The translations under genes were made by a program, and so were the position numbers. A stretch of 64,000 nt of DNA from Clostridium cadaveris (GTDB lineage: Bacteria > Bacillota > Clostridia > Clostridiales > Clostridiaceae). Positions within the stretch are counted from its first letter, which is position 1; each line of letters begins with the position of its first letter. The DNA lies in NCBI RefSeq assembly GCF_020911725.1, contig NZ_CP076620.1, forward strand, positions 2,484,501-2,548,500. Direction: 5' to 3'. The notes under the pieces were generated by a model. That model was given only the letters and a program-made list of their open reading frames with translations, made no database searches and was not told where the DNA came from. This document shows, piece after piece, positions 26,360 to 34,717 of this stretch.

Positions 26360-28159
26360 CTACATATCTTTTTCTAACATGTCTAAAAGCTCTTTAAATC
26401 TTGCCATAGTAGCTTCTAGTGGAGCAGGTGTTGTCATATCCACTCCTGCTTTCTTTAATATATTTATAGGGTAATCAGAGCCACCAGCCTTTAGGAATCC
26501 CTTATACTTTTCAACTGCTGGTTCTCCATCTTTTAATATTGCTCTTGCAAAAGCTGAAGCTGCTGCATATCCTGTTGCATATTGATATACATAGAAATCA
26601 CTATAGAAATGAGGTATTCTAGACCATTCCATATCTATCTCCTCATCTACATTCATGCTAGGTCCAAAATACTTAACATTTAATTCATGCCATATTCTGC
26701 ATAAATCTTCTCCAGTTAGAGGAATTCCTTTATCTATATTTTCATGAGTTATAAGCTCAAATTCTGCAAACATAAGTTGTCTAAACACAGTTGTTCTTAT
26801 TTGCTCAAGCTCTTGGTTTATAAGGTATAATCTTCTCTTTTTATCTTCTTCCTTATTTATAAGGTGATGTATTAAAAGAGCTTCATTTGTTGTAGAAGCA
26901 ACTTCTGCACAGAATAATGTATAGTCACCGTATATATATGGCTGAGTCTTTCTAGAGTAATATGAATGTAATGAGTGTCCCATTTCATGAGCTAATGTAG
27001 ATACATCATTTATATCATAATTATAATTTAAAAGTACATAAGGCATTGTATCATAAGATCCCCAAGAGTATGCTCCACCTCTTTTGCCTTTATTTTCGAA
27101 TACATCTATCCATCCTTCTTTTATTCCGTTATTAAATATTGATAAGTATTCTTCACCTAAAGGATGAAGACCTTCATTTACTATCTTTACAGCTTCCTCA
27201 AACTCTATATGTTCCTTTTCTATATCTATAACTGGAACATATAAATCATACATATGCATATCTGGAAGATTTAAAAGCTTCTTCTTAACATCAACATATC
27301 TATGAAGAAGTGGAAGATTCTTGTTTATAGTTTCTACAGCATTTTTATAAACCTCTACAGGTATATCATTTGGGCTTAAAGATGCTTCAACTGATGATGA
27401 ATAATGTTTAGTTTTTGCTACAAAAGCAAAATTCTTTATACTTGAAGTAAGGGATGTAGATATTGTGTTTACATACTTTTTATAAGTTCCAAATAATGCT
27501 TCAAAAGCAGCCTTTCTTACACTCCTGTCCTTAGATCTTATAAAAGAAGCATAGTTAACTTCTGTAAGTTCAACTATATTTCCTTTCTCATCTTTTATCT
27601 CTGGGAAAGTCATATCTGCGTCGGTAAGCATTCTGAATATATTCTCTGGAGCTTCTAAGCAATCTGAAACTGCAGCTAAAAGCTTCTCCTCTTCTTTGCT
27701 TAATACGTGTGGCTTTCTCTTCATTATTCTTTCTATATGGAACCTATAAAGCTCTAATTCTGGTACTGATTTAACTGCTTCTTCAAAATATGAATCTGAC
27801 AAAGATAAAATTTCTGGAACAAAGAATGCAGTATATGCTCCTATTTCTGCTAGGTATGGATCAATTTTGTTTTTTAAAGTTTGATATATTGTATTTGCTG
27901 TATTTTCATCTCCTCTTAGATGTGCAAAAACAAATACTTTTCCGGCTAATCTTGATACTTCTTCTTCTGCCTTTAAAAAGTTAAATAACTCTTTTGGATC
28001 TGCAAGCTTTCCTGAATAATTCGAAAGCTTAGGAGCTAATTGTTTTAGTTTATTAAAATCTTCTTCCCAGGCTTCATTACTACTATATATTTTTTCAATA
28101 TTCCATTTATATTCCTCAGGTATTTCTTCTCTAGTTCTTAATTTTGTAATTTCACTCAT
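26360..28159 (-). CDS. pepF: Oligoendopeptidase F (M3 family)
   Basis: A zinc metallopeptidase of 599 aa that degrades cytosolic oligopeptides. The M3 zinc motif is HEMGHSLHS, in LAHEMGHSLHSYYS, with the third ligand Glu in FCAEVASTTNEALL downstream. The oligopeptidase_F N-terminal domain precedes it (about 110-180). Length and layout match the PepF/PepB group. ATG at 28159 with AAAGGGG upstream. It is monocistronic, with terminators on both sides. No signal peptide. Confidence 0.95.
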   Translation of the reverse strand: MSEITKLRTREEIPEEYKWNIEKIYSSNEAWEEDFNKLKQLAPKLSNYSGKLADPKELFNFLKAEEEVSRLAGKVFVFAHLRGDENTANTIYQTLKNKIDPYLAEIGAYTAFFVPEILSLSDSYFEEAVKSVPELELYRFHIERIMKRKPHVLSKEEEKLLAAVSDCLEAPENIFRMLTDADMTFPEIKDEKGNIVELTEVNYASFIRSKDRSVRKAAFEALFGTYKKYVNTISTSLTSSIKNFAFVAKTKHYSSSVEASLSPNDIPVEVYKNAVETINKNLPLLHRYVDVKKKLLNLPDMHMYDLYVPVIDIEKEHIEFEEAVKIVNEGLHPLGEEYLSIFNNGIKEGWIDVFENKGKRGGAYSWGSYDTMPYVLLNYNYDINDVSTLAHEMGHSLHSYYSRKTQPYIYGDYTLFCAEVASTTNEALLIHHLINKEEDKKRRLYLINQELEQIRTTVFRQLMFAEFELITHENIDKGIPLTGEDLCRIWHELNVKYFGPSMNVDEEIDMEWSRIPHFYSDFYVYQYATGYAAASAFARAILKDGEPAVEKYKGFLKAGGSDYPINILKKAGVDMTTPAPLEATMARFKELLDMLEKDM

Positions 28160-28184
28160 GATTTATTCCCCTTTCAAATAAAAT

Positions 28185-28222
28185 AAAAATCCCCATATTT
28201 ATATTACCATAGGGATTTTTTT
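28185..28222 (-). terminator. Intrinsic terminator after the 131-aa acidic protein gene
   Basis: AAATCCCTAT...ATGGGGATTTTTATTTT on the minus strand: a G-C stem followed by a T-run, between that gene and pepF. Confidence 0.75.
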
Positions 28223-28279
28223 ATTTCCAATAATTTATATTTATTATTATATTATTTTTATCTTAAACTTTATATACTA

Positions 28280-28675
28280 TTAATATTCTTCCTTATTCTT
28301 TTCAGCTTCTTCAAAGGCCTTTTCCATAGTTTCACTTATAATTTCACATATATCATACACTATAGATCCCATTTCCTTCATATCCTCTACATATGACATC
28401 TCTATCTTCCAAGTAGGATTAAATTCATCATCCACATCCTCAATGTTGTATCCATTTTCTGTAAAAACTTCGTAATCAAATACATCATATATAGCTGAAT
28501 ACTCCCAATCTTCTACATCCTTATTAGTATCAAAAACTATTGTAACCTTTCCATCTATCTCATAGAACTTTTTTATGTATAAAGCTCCTTCTCCAACCTC
28601 AAAACTTCCTAATTCCTTGGTCAAAAAACCACTAGTTCCATCCTTTTGCATAAGAACTAAAGATGAAAAATCCAT
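28280..28675 (-). CDS. Acidic 131-aa protein, possibly DUF6762-like, unknown function
   Basis: A compact acidic protein with beta-rich alternation in its first 85 residues (FGVEGALYIKKFYEIDGKVTIVFD-like pattern, DWEYSAIYDVFDYE) and a Glu-rich helical tail. No catalytic motif, signal peptide or membrane segment is seen. My recollection of a clostridial family of this size (DUF6762) is tentative. ATG at 28675 with AAAGGAGATG upstream. Monocistronic. Confidence 0.7.
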   Translation of the reverse strand: MDFSSLVLMQKDGTSGFLTKELGSFEVGEGALYIKKFYEIDGKVTIVFDTNKDVEDWEYSAIYDVFDYEVFTENGYNIEDVDDEFNPTWKIEMSYVEDMKEMGSIVYDICEIISETMEKAFEEAEKNKEEY

Positions 28676-28738
28676 AAAATCATCTCCTTTTATTATCTTT
28701 ATCTTTATATATATACTATATTTTAATATAAGTCAAAG

Positions 28739-28779
28739 AAAAAATGTGAGAAGCTTAATGTTTTGCTTCTCACATTTTA
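28739..28779 (-). terminator. Intrinsic terminator overlapping the znuA stop
   Basis: AAAATGTGAGAAGC/GCTTCTCACATTTT, a 14-bp stem, then TTCTTTG on the minus strand. The znuA TGA stop is within the first arm. Confidence 0.85.
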
Positions 28780-29675
28780 TTAAGTCCGCTATATATCTTT
28801 TCTAAATTATTTTTCATGGTATCCATATAAGTTCCCTCAATCTCCAAAGTATTGATTTCTTCTACAGACGCCCCAGTTTCTTTTGAAATAGTATCTGTAA
28901 CCTTACTACTTGCTCCTTGCTCCATAAAAATAGTTTTTATGTTGTTTTCTTTGCAGTAATCAATAGTTTCTTTAAGCTTTACAGAAGTAGCTTCCCCTTC
29001 ATTAAATACTCCTGCAACACTCTTTTGAGTCAGATTGAAATCTCTGCATAAATATGCAAAAGCTTCATGGCCTGTGACAAAGTTTTTATTCTTCACACTA
29101 TCAAATTTTTTCTCATATTCACTCAAAAGTTCATCTGCCTTTTTAGTAAAATCATTGAAATTTTCTACATAATAGTCTTCATTTTTACTGTCTATCTTTA
29201 TGAGACCTTCCATTATGTTTTTAGCCATTACCTTAGCTTCTTTAAGACTAAGCCATATATGAGGGTCATATTTCCCATGCTCATGGTCGTCACTTCCGTT
29301 TTTAAGTTCCAAAAGCTCAGCATTCTTTGAAGCTTCTACAATAGTTACATTACTGTTTATCGTCTTTAAAGTATCTTCTGTCCAATGTTCCATATCTAGC
29401 CCATTATATACGAATAAGTTGCTCTCATTTAAAGCAGCTACATCCTTTGGTTTAGGTTCAAAATCATGAGCCTCACTGCCCTTTGGTACCATAACACTTA
29501 TATTTACTTTATCTTTTCCTATTTCCTTAGTTAGATCTGCCACTGCATTAAAACTTGCCATGACCTTTATCTTATCGCTTGATTTTGCATCATCTTTCTT
29601 TCTGTCGCTACCGCACCCTGAAACTAAAGTAATGAGTAAAACAGCTGCTAAAATCAAGCCTATTTTTTTCTTCAT
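28770..29675 (-). CDS. znuA: Zinc ABC transporter substrate-binding lipoprotein
   Basis: Cluster A-I metal-binding protein, 301 aa. The lipoprotein signal has the lipobox LVSGCGS. Metal ligands by family are visible: His in GSEAHDFEPKPKD, a His-rich HDDHEHG-type loop (GSDDHEHGKYDPHIWLS), and His in FVTGHEAFAY, followed by a Glu/Asp near the C-terminus. The short His/Asp loop favours zinc over manganese. The ATG at 29675 lies behind AGGAGG; longer readings run through the promoter and operator. Divergent from znuC-znuB, with a palindrome between. Confidence 0.93.
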   Translation of the reverse strand: MKKKIGLILAAVLLITLVSGCGSDRKKDDAKSSDKIKVMASFNAVADLTKEIGKDKVNISVMVPKGSEAHDFEPKPKDVAALNESNLFVYNGLDMEHWTEDTLKTINSNVTIVEASKNAELLELKNGSDDHEHGKYDPHIWLSLKEAKVMAKNIMEGLIKIDSKNEDYYVENFNDFTKKADELLSEYEKKFDSVKNKNFVTGHEAFAYLCRDFNLTQKSVAGVFNEGEATSVKLKETIDYCKENNIKTIFMEQGASSKVTDTISKETGASVEEINTLEIEGTYMDTMKNNLEKIYSGLNKM

Positions 29676-29690
29676 AAAAAAACCTCCTAT

Positions 29691-29705
29691 TGCAAATGAT
29701 TTGCA
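29691..29705. promoter_or_regulatory. Zur/Fur-type operator (7-1-7 palindrome) between znuA and znuC
   Basis: TGCAAATGATTTGCA is a perfect 7-1-7 palindrome just downstream of the -10 box of the znuA promoter. It sits near the transcript start, where a repressor would block transcription. A Fur-family gene is 1.5 kb away, beyond znuB. Confidence 0.75.
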
Positions 29706-29714
29706 TTTGAGTAT

Positions 29715-29743
29715 ATAATAATACTTGTTCATTGATTTGTCAA
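29715..29743 (-). promoter_or_regulatory. Sigma-A promoter of znuA
   Basis: On the minus strand, TTGACA (29738-29743), 17 nt, TATTAT (29715-29720): an almost ideal vegetative promoter, with the palindromic operator right after it. Confidence 0.8.
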
Positions 29744-29769
29744 TTACTATAAAAGATGGAGATGATGTA

Positions 29770-30432
29770 GTGGTAACTATTAAAAATTTAAGTTTTTCTT
29801 ATAATAGCTTTCAGCCACTTTTAAAAGATATAGATATTTTCATTCCTGATGGAAGCTATGTATCAATTATAGGTGAAAACGGAAGCTGCAAAAGTACTTT
29901 AGTAAAATTAATTTTAGGTCTTTTAAAGCCTCAAAAAGGTGAGATAATAAAAAAATCTTCTAATATAGCATATGTTCCTCAGTGGCTTGATGGCTTTAAT
30001 TCTGAATTTCCAATTACGGTAAAAGAGGTGCTTTCAATACATCTAAAAACCTTAAAGTTAAAAGATAAGAACCTTATCGATAAAGTTCTTAAAACTGTAA
30101 ACATGGTTGATTTTAAAAATAATCTTATAGGAAATCTTTCAGGTGGTCAAAAACAAAAAATATTAATTGCAAGAGCTCTTCTTGGAAACCCTGAACTGCT
30201 AATTTTAGATGAACCATCTACAGGTATAGATGTATCTAGTCAAAAAGAGATTTACAGCTTAATAAAAGACCTCAATTTAAAATCTAATATGACTGTAATA
30301 GCCGTAGAACATAACATGGATGCCGTTCTAACCAATTCTACTTTAATTTACAAATTGAAAGATGGCGATGCTTTCTGTTATGACATTGCTAAATTTAAAG
30401 AAATGTATCAAAACAAGGAGGAATTCTTTTAA
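29770..30432 (+). CDS. znuC: Zinc ABC transporter ATP-binding protein
   Basis: 220 aa ABC ATPase of the metal-uptake type. The signature LSGGQKQKILIARALL and Walker B LLILDEPSTG are normal. The P-loop reads GENGSCKST: the Gly before the Lys is replaced by Cys40 (codon TGC). The GTG start at 29770 is eight bases after GGAG; the longer frame from TTG 29725 overlaps the divergent promoter. The stop overlaps the znuB start (TAATG), so the two are translationally coupled. Inner face of the membrane, powering ZnuB. Confidence 0.92.
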   Translation: MVTIKNLSFSYNSFQPLLKDIDIFIPDGSYVSIIGENGSCKSTLVKLILGLLKPQKGEIIKKSSNIAYVPQWLDGFNSEFPITVKEVLSIHLKTLKLKDKNLIDKVLKTVNMVDFKNNLIGNLSGGQKQKILIARALLGNPELLILDEPSTGIDVSSQKEIYSLIKDLNLKSNMTVIAVEHNMDAVLTNSTLIYKLKDGDAFCYDIAKFKEMYQNKEEFF

Positions 30433-31226
30433 TGCTTGAATACGAATTTATGCGAAATGCCTTAATTGCAGGTATAATGATATCCATACTGTGCCCCCTT
30501 GTTGGAATGTTTCTTGTGTTAAAGAGATATTCGATGATGGGTGATACGCTATCCCACGCTTCCTTCGCAGGAATTGCTTTAGGATTATCTTTAGGTGTTA
30601 ATCCCCTTTTATCATCTTTTGCTTTTACATCTTTATGTGGAGTGTTTATAGAGTTTTTAAGAAATTACTATAAAAAATTTGGAGAAATGGTAATGTCAAT
30701 TATACTTACTCTAAGTGTAGGAATCGCAATAATATTAATAAGTAGCGGAAAAGCTGCTACAAATGTAAATTCCATATTATTTGGAAGCATTCTTACGGTT
30801 TCAAAAGAAGACTTGATGCTTATATCAATAATAAGCATTATAAGTATTTTAGCCGTTATAATCTTATATGACAAACTAATTTATATAACCTTTGATGAAG
30901 ATGGTGCTAAAGCTTTAGGTGTAAAAGTAAAACTTATAAATTATATATTTACTTTAATAGTTGGAGCTTGTATATCTGTATCAATTCAAATAATGGGAAT
31001 TCTTGTGATTTCTTCTATGATGGTTGTGCCAGTAGCTACAGCCCTCCAATTTAAAAAAGGGTTTAAGTCAACTTTAATGATATCCATAGTAATAGGTTTT
31101 ATAGATATCATAACTGGTCTACTATCCTCTTACTATATAAACAGTGCTCCTGGGGGAACAATAGCAGTAACTTCTGTAACCATATTATTGATTTCCCTCA
31201 TAATAAAAAACGTCAAAAATAGTTAA
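30432..31226 (+). CDS. znuB: Zinc ABC transporter permease
   Basis: ABC-3 family permease, 264 aa, with seven to eight hydrophobic segments. Family motifs are seen in SMMGDTLSHASFAGIALG and LGVKVKLINYIFTLIVGACISVSIQIMGILVISSMMVVP. It forms the channel for zinc released by ZnuA. It overlaps znuC by one base, and its stop lies within a perfect palindrome terminator shared with the Fur-family gene. There is one permease gene; no second subunit is evident. Confidence 0.93.
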   Translation: MLEYEFMRNALIAGIMISILCPLVGMFLVLKRYSMMGDTLSHASFAGIALGLSLGVNPLLSSFAFTSLCGVFIEFLRNYYKKFGEMVMSIILTLSVGIAIILISSGKAATNVNSILFGSILTVSKEDLMLISIISIISILAVIILYDKLIYITFDEDGAKALGVKVKLINYIFTLIVGACISVSIQIMGILVISSMMVVPVATALQFKKGFKSTLMISIVIGFIDIITGLLSSYYINSAPGGTIAVTSVTILLISLIIKNVKNS

Positions 31227-31244
31227 CTATTTTTGACGTTTTTT
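31205..31244. terminator. 40-bp perfect palindrome, bidirectional terminator of znuB and the Fur-family gene
   Basis: Perfectly symmetrical around GTTAAC, with A6 and T6 ends. It holds the last codons and stop of both convergent genes. Confidence 0.9.
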
Positions 31245-31652
31245 ATTATTACTGCAGTCTTTGCATATTCCCTTCATAAAAAGCTCATGGTCTAATAACA
31301 CAAATCCTGTTTCATCTTTCAGCATCTCTTCAATACGCCTCATTGGACAATCAAGTTCTATTTCTTTATGACAAATGCTGCACTCTAAAATATGCTTATG
31401 AGTCTCATGATTTAAAAAATATTTATATGAATTTTCTCCAGTATCATACTTTCCTACAATATTGTTTTCTTCAAAAATTTCTAAAGTTCTATATACAGTT
31501 GAAAGATTTATATCTACATCTTTATCTCTACATATATTATAAATATCTTCTGCCTTTAATCCCTCATTATTTTCACTCATTATATTATATATGTTTATTC
31601 TAGCCTTAGTAGATTTTATGGAATGTTCTTTAAAAACTTCTCTAGCATTCAT
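31227..31652 (-). CDS. Fur-family metalloregulator, probably Zur
   Basis: 141 aa. A winged helix (about 10-80, with INLSTVYRTLEIF) is followed by the dimerization/metal domain. Ligands are seen in HETHKHILECSICHKEI, and a second structural CxxC pair (GICKDC) is near the end. Fur, PerR and Zur share these motifs. The convergent zinc-uptake genes and the operator between znuA and znuC make Zur the best guess (inference). AAGGTG precedes the ATG. It is upstream of the MntP-like gene only by position, not co-transcribed. Confidence 0.88.
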   Translation of the reverse strand: MNAREVFKEHSIKSTKARINIYNIMSENNEGLKAEDIYNICRDKDVDINLSTVYRTLEIFEENNIVGKYDTGENSYKYFLNHETHKHILECSICHKEIELDCPMRRIEEMLKDETGFVLLDHELFMKGICKDCSNNKKRQK

Positions 31653-31741
31653 TTAGCTCACCTTCGTAAAATAAATTATATATAATATATTATACCAATT
31701 TAGAGCATAATTTTCTATGTTTATATTCACATATCATATCA

Positions 31742-32287
31742 TTATAAAATCATTTCTAATCCAAAAATAATTAAAATAATTCCACCTATAAAATCCGCAT
31801 ATTTTGCTATAAATTTAACTTTTTTTAAAGATTTAGAAATTATAAAAGCTATTGCAGATAAAAAACATGTGGTAAGTCCTATAAAAATAGTATCAATCCC
31901 TATGACAAGTATCTTAGTTATGCCGCTTAACACAACAAAACCAACTACCAAAGCATCTATACTTACTGATATACCTAAAATAAAATACATCTTTGGTTTT
32001 AATAATATACTCTCTTCCTTCTTTTCCATGCCTTCTTTGATCATCATGATTCCTACTATCATTATAACAATTCCACCAATAGTATTGGGAACAGATGTAA
32101 ATCTATTAAACAAGTAACCTATATATGCTCCTATAAAAGAAAAGAAAAATTGAAAAAATCCAAAAGATAATATAAATAGTATCTTATTGTTTTTTCTTAC
32201 CTGAGGATTTAAGCCTATACTTAATGCAACGCCAAATGCATCTAAAGCCAATGCAATAGAAATTATTATTAGTGAGTGTATCTCCAT
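31742..32287 (-). CDS. MntP/YtaF-family efflux protein (putative manganese exporter)
   Basis: 181 aa, six hydrophobic segments. Two internal half-repeats carry the family Asp signatures: [14 protein letters not shown] near the start and [14 protein letters not shown] in the second half. MntP members export Mn2+, whereas the YtaF subgroup is linked to sporulation; sequence alone does not decide. AAGGAGAATT precedes the ATG at 32287. No yybP-ykoY Mn riboswitch consensus is recognisable upstream. Confidence 0.87.
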   Translation of the reverse strand: MEIHSLIIISIALALDAFGVALSIGLNPQVRKNNKILFILSFGFFQFFFSFIGAYIGYLFNRFTSVPNTIGGIVIMIVGIMMIKEGMEKKEESILLKPKMYFILGISVSIDALVVGFVVLSGITKILVIGIDTIFIGLTTCFLSAIAFIISKSLKKVKFIAKYADFIGGIILIIFGLEMIL

Positions 32288-32521
32288 ATATGAATTCTCC
32301 TTATAAAAATAAACTTTATATATATTATGGCTTTAGATATCAAAATATTAATCTTTTGTAATATTATTACATTACTACCAAATATAATATGCTATTTTCA
32401 TATAGACTACGATTTTTCAAAAAAATTCTTTATTTTTCTCTCATTATGTTATATTATATTAGCAGGATACAATCTTAATGTGGCGAATTTTGTGCCGCAT
32501 TATTTACAATCATTTTAATTT
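32288..32521. other. AT-rich intergenic DNA, no gene seen
   Basis: Part of a 367-nt gap between the MntP-like gene and the next gene (end 32655). A 63-codon frame at 32327-32518 has no ribosome site and is judged chance. A perfect TATAAT at 32522-32527 (+ strand) leads into the structured element beyond. Confidence 0.6.
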
Positions 32522-32533
32522 TATAATACTCCT

Positions 32534-32656
32534 TTATTGTGAGTTATTTTTATCCTAGGTATGATAGTTTTCTGCTTCTCAGCTAAATAGCAGTATAACA
32601 AATCATTCAAAAAGGATATTAGCCTAGGATTTTGTCCATTCCTAGGCTTATTTTTT
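32534..32656 (+). ncRNA. Candidate structured RNA/riboswitch-like element with terminator
   Basis: Three CCTAGG copies occur in 96 nt. Copy 1 (ATCCTAGG, 32552-32559) can pair with copy 2 (CCTAGGAT, 32623-32630) to close a long hairpin: ATGAT/ATCAT, GTT/AAC, CTGCT/AGCAG over 32561-32606. Copy 2 can instead pair with copy 3 (AGCCTAGGA/TCCTAGGCT, 32621-32629 with 32640-32648), followed by TTATTTTTT. The alternative pairing and a TATAAT box at 32522 suggest a plus-strand RNA, but no plus-strand gene lies downstream. The copy 2/3 hairpin also serves as the terminator of the minus-strand gene ending at 32655. Speculative. Confidence 0.35.
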
Positions 32657-33950
32657 ACATTCTTATATTATTTGCAACACATATTTTATATATTGCCTCT
32701 GTAAATCTATCCACTTCTCTTTTAGTATTATACATGGCAAGGCTAGCCCGTATGAGTCCAGGCTTCTCTAAATTAGGGTTTTTCAAAAACTTTTCCATAT
32801 CACTTTCAGATATATTTAAAAGTTTTTCTACATATGGATGAGCACAAAAACACCCATTTCTCACGGCTATCCCAAAAGTATTTGACAAAGTTTCTGCAAC
32901 ATAACTATGACTTAATTTTGGAATAGTAAAGCTAACAATTCCAACCTTGTTATTAACATCTTCTGGACCATAAATTTTTACAGGAAGTTGACTCAAGTTA
33001 TTCATCAAATATCTAGTAAGATTCCTTTCTTCCATATAAAGTTCATCTAATCCTAGAGAATTAAACATATTAATCGAAGCCATAAGTGACACAACTCCTA
33101 ATACATTGGGCGTTCCAGCTTCATCTTTCATAGGTAAATCATCCCATATAACTTTACTTGGAGTAACTATTTTTATAGTTCCACCACCAGAATATTCAGG
33201 AGCACCATTTTCTAACAAATCTTTTCTTCCAATTATTGCACCTATTCCAAAAGGAGCATACATCTTATGAGCTGAAAATACAAGGTAATCTATATCTTCT
33301 GTCCTGCTGTTTCCTCTCATGCTAATCTTTTTATGAGGTACGTATTGAGCTCCATCCACTACTATTAGTGCACCAGCTTCATGAGCCATTTTCGCTATAA
33401 AATGGATGTCATTTATTGCACCAGTTACATTTGATGCTGCTGTTACAGTAACTAATCTTAGTTTTCCTTTGTATTTCATTATTTTTTTCTTTAAGTCGAA
33501 AATATTTAAAGTCCCATCTTCATTCACATCTACATAATCGATAATACATTTGCTCCTCCATGGCAAATCATTTGAGTGATGCTCCATGCTTGTAGAAAGT
33601 ACCACATCGTTTCTGCTTTTTATAAGTCTATATGAGAGTTTATTCAAGCCCTCAGTTGTATTTTTTACATATATGACTGTGTATTTATTTTTATCTGCAT
33701 TTACAAATTCCAAAACTCTCTCACGAGATCTATCATAAAGTTCTGTTGTTTTTATAGATTTATATCCTGTTCCTCTGTGTATTGAAGAATACCACGGTGC
33801 AAATCTTTCAATACCTTCTAGCCCATATAATAATGGAGGAGTTGTAGCTGCATTATCAAAATTAATTCCAGTTGCCATAATTCCATTCTTAAGAGGTACT
33901 TTATTTTCTATTCCTGGAAATAAGTTTCTAATCTTCTGTTTATCATACAT
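32655..33950 (-). CDS. Class-V aminotransferase / SufS-like cysteine desulfurase homologue
   Basis: 431 aa PLP enzyme. The PLP lysine is in VFSAHKMYAPFGIGA, and a conserved HH pair (SMEHHSND) is upstream. A candidate persulfide Cys is in VRNGCFCAHPYVEKLL. The C-terminal CxC position and longer length place it with SufS/CsdA-like or cysteine-desulfurase-like members rather than the ThiI partner at 8250-9386. The substrate is not proven: some such proteins act on other amino acids. No SufU or SufBCD genes are adjacent. It ends within the CCTAGG terminator region. Confidence 0.85.
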   Translation of the reverse strand: MYDKQKIRNLFPGIENKVPLKNGIMATGINFDNAATTPPLLYGLEGIERFAPWYSSIHRGTGYKSIKTTELYDRSRERVLEFVNADKNKYTVIYVKNTTEGLNKLSYRLIKSRNDVVLSTSMEHHSNDLPWRSKCIIDYVDVNEDGTLNIFDLKKKIMKYKGKLRLVTVTAASNVTGAINDIHFIAKMAHEAGALIVVDGAQYVPHKKISMRGNSRTEDIDYLVFSAHKMYAPFGIGAIIGRKDLLENGAPEYSGGGTIKIVTPSKVIWDDLPMKDEAGTPNVLGVVSLMASINMFNSLGLDELYMEERNLTRYLMNNLSQLPVKIYGPEDVNNKVGIVSFTIPKLSHSYVAETLSNTFGIAVRNGCFCAHPYVEKLLNISESDMEKFLKNPNLEKPGLIRASLAMYNTKREVDRFTEAIYKICVANNIRM

Positions 33951-34055
33951 ATATATTCCTCCTTAAATTTTTAATATTTTCCATATTTTTGTTAACATTA
34001 TCCTTCTTATAACATATTATATATTGTAGTTATTTACAGTTTTGGAGGTTATTTT

Positions 34056-34658
34056 ATGGTTCCTAATAAATTTAAGTCTTATGGAGAAGATGATTTTAGT
34101 GAATTTAACTTTTATCCTATTGATAATGAGAATTTTTCAGATGAATATGGAGGTTTTCATAACATAAATGCTATTGACTCAAACACTTTTGACACATTAA
34201 ATAATAGCTTTGATTTTAAATCATCTCCAACGAGTTCAATGATGGATAGCGATTTTATACCTTTTAACACTGTTTTCGCTTCTTCTGTGATTCCTTTTGG
34301 AAGTGGAACGACTTATGAAAATAAATCTTTACCTAATACTCAAAATATTCCACAAGACCCTACTTTGTTAAAAGATATAGAAAATAATGTTTTAAATCAT
34401 ACTTATGAAGATATAGCAAGAGAAAATAGTTCTACACCTTTGGACATAACTTCATCTAAACCATCTTATGAAAAAGAAGCTGAGGATGTAACAAAAATTG
34501 TGGACATATATGAAATTGAACGAATTTTAAACAATGTCGAGGATAAGAATCCTTTGATAATTCAGACTTTATTAGCTCAAACAAATTCCTACCCATCTAT
34601 GAGAATTCTTCTTAGAAGAATTATAAAATTATCATTAAAATATCATTATGAAAAATAA
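34056..34658 (+). CDS. Orphan protein with disordered acidic N-terminal half
   Basis: 200 aa, not recognised. Residues 1-90 are rich in Asp, Asn, Ser and Phe (FSEFNFYPIDNENFSDEYGGF), with low complexity and no helix. A more ordered section with PSYEKEAEDVTKIVDIYEIERIL and a basic C-terminus (MRILLRRIIKLSLKYHYEK) follows. No signal peptide or membrane segment. A strong ribosome site (GGAGGT) and its own terminator support a real gene. The composition recalls spore-surface or assembly proteins, but that is a guess. Confidence 0.72.
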   Translation: MVPNKFKSYGEDDFSEFNFYPIDNENFSDEYGGFHNINAIDSNTFDTLNNSFDFKSSPTSSMMDSDFIPFNTVFASSVIPFGSGTTYENKSLPNTQNIPQDPTLLKDIENNVLNHTYEDIARENSSTPLDITSSKPSYEKEAEDVTKIVDIYEIERILNNVEDKNPLIIQTLLAQTNSYPSMRILLRRIIKLSLKYHYEK

Positions 34659-34662
34659 TAAT

Positions 34663-34703
34663 AGGAGTACTGTAAAATACACAAAATATTTTACAGTACT
34701 CCT
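34663..34703. terminator. Terminator between the orphan gene and the DUF2207 gene
   Basis: AGGAGTACTGTAAAATA/TATTTTACAGTACTCCT: a 17-bp perfect stem with a 7-nt loop, between convergent genes. Confidence 0.85.
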
Positions 34704-34717
34704 ATTAATTTCTTATA

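Noticed and set aside
32327-32518. 63-codon plus-strand frame in the gap before the desulfurase-like gene
   Set aside because: AT-rich, hydrophobic by composition, no ribosome site; no reason to call it a gene.
31742-32656. Manganese (yybP-ykoY) riboswitch upstream of the MntP-like gene
   Set aside because: I looked for the conserved aptamer core in the 367-nt gap on the minus strand and did not find it; the CCTAGG element does not match it.
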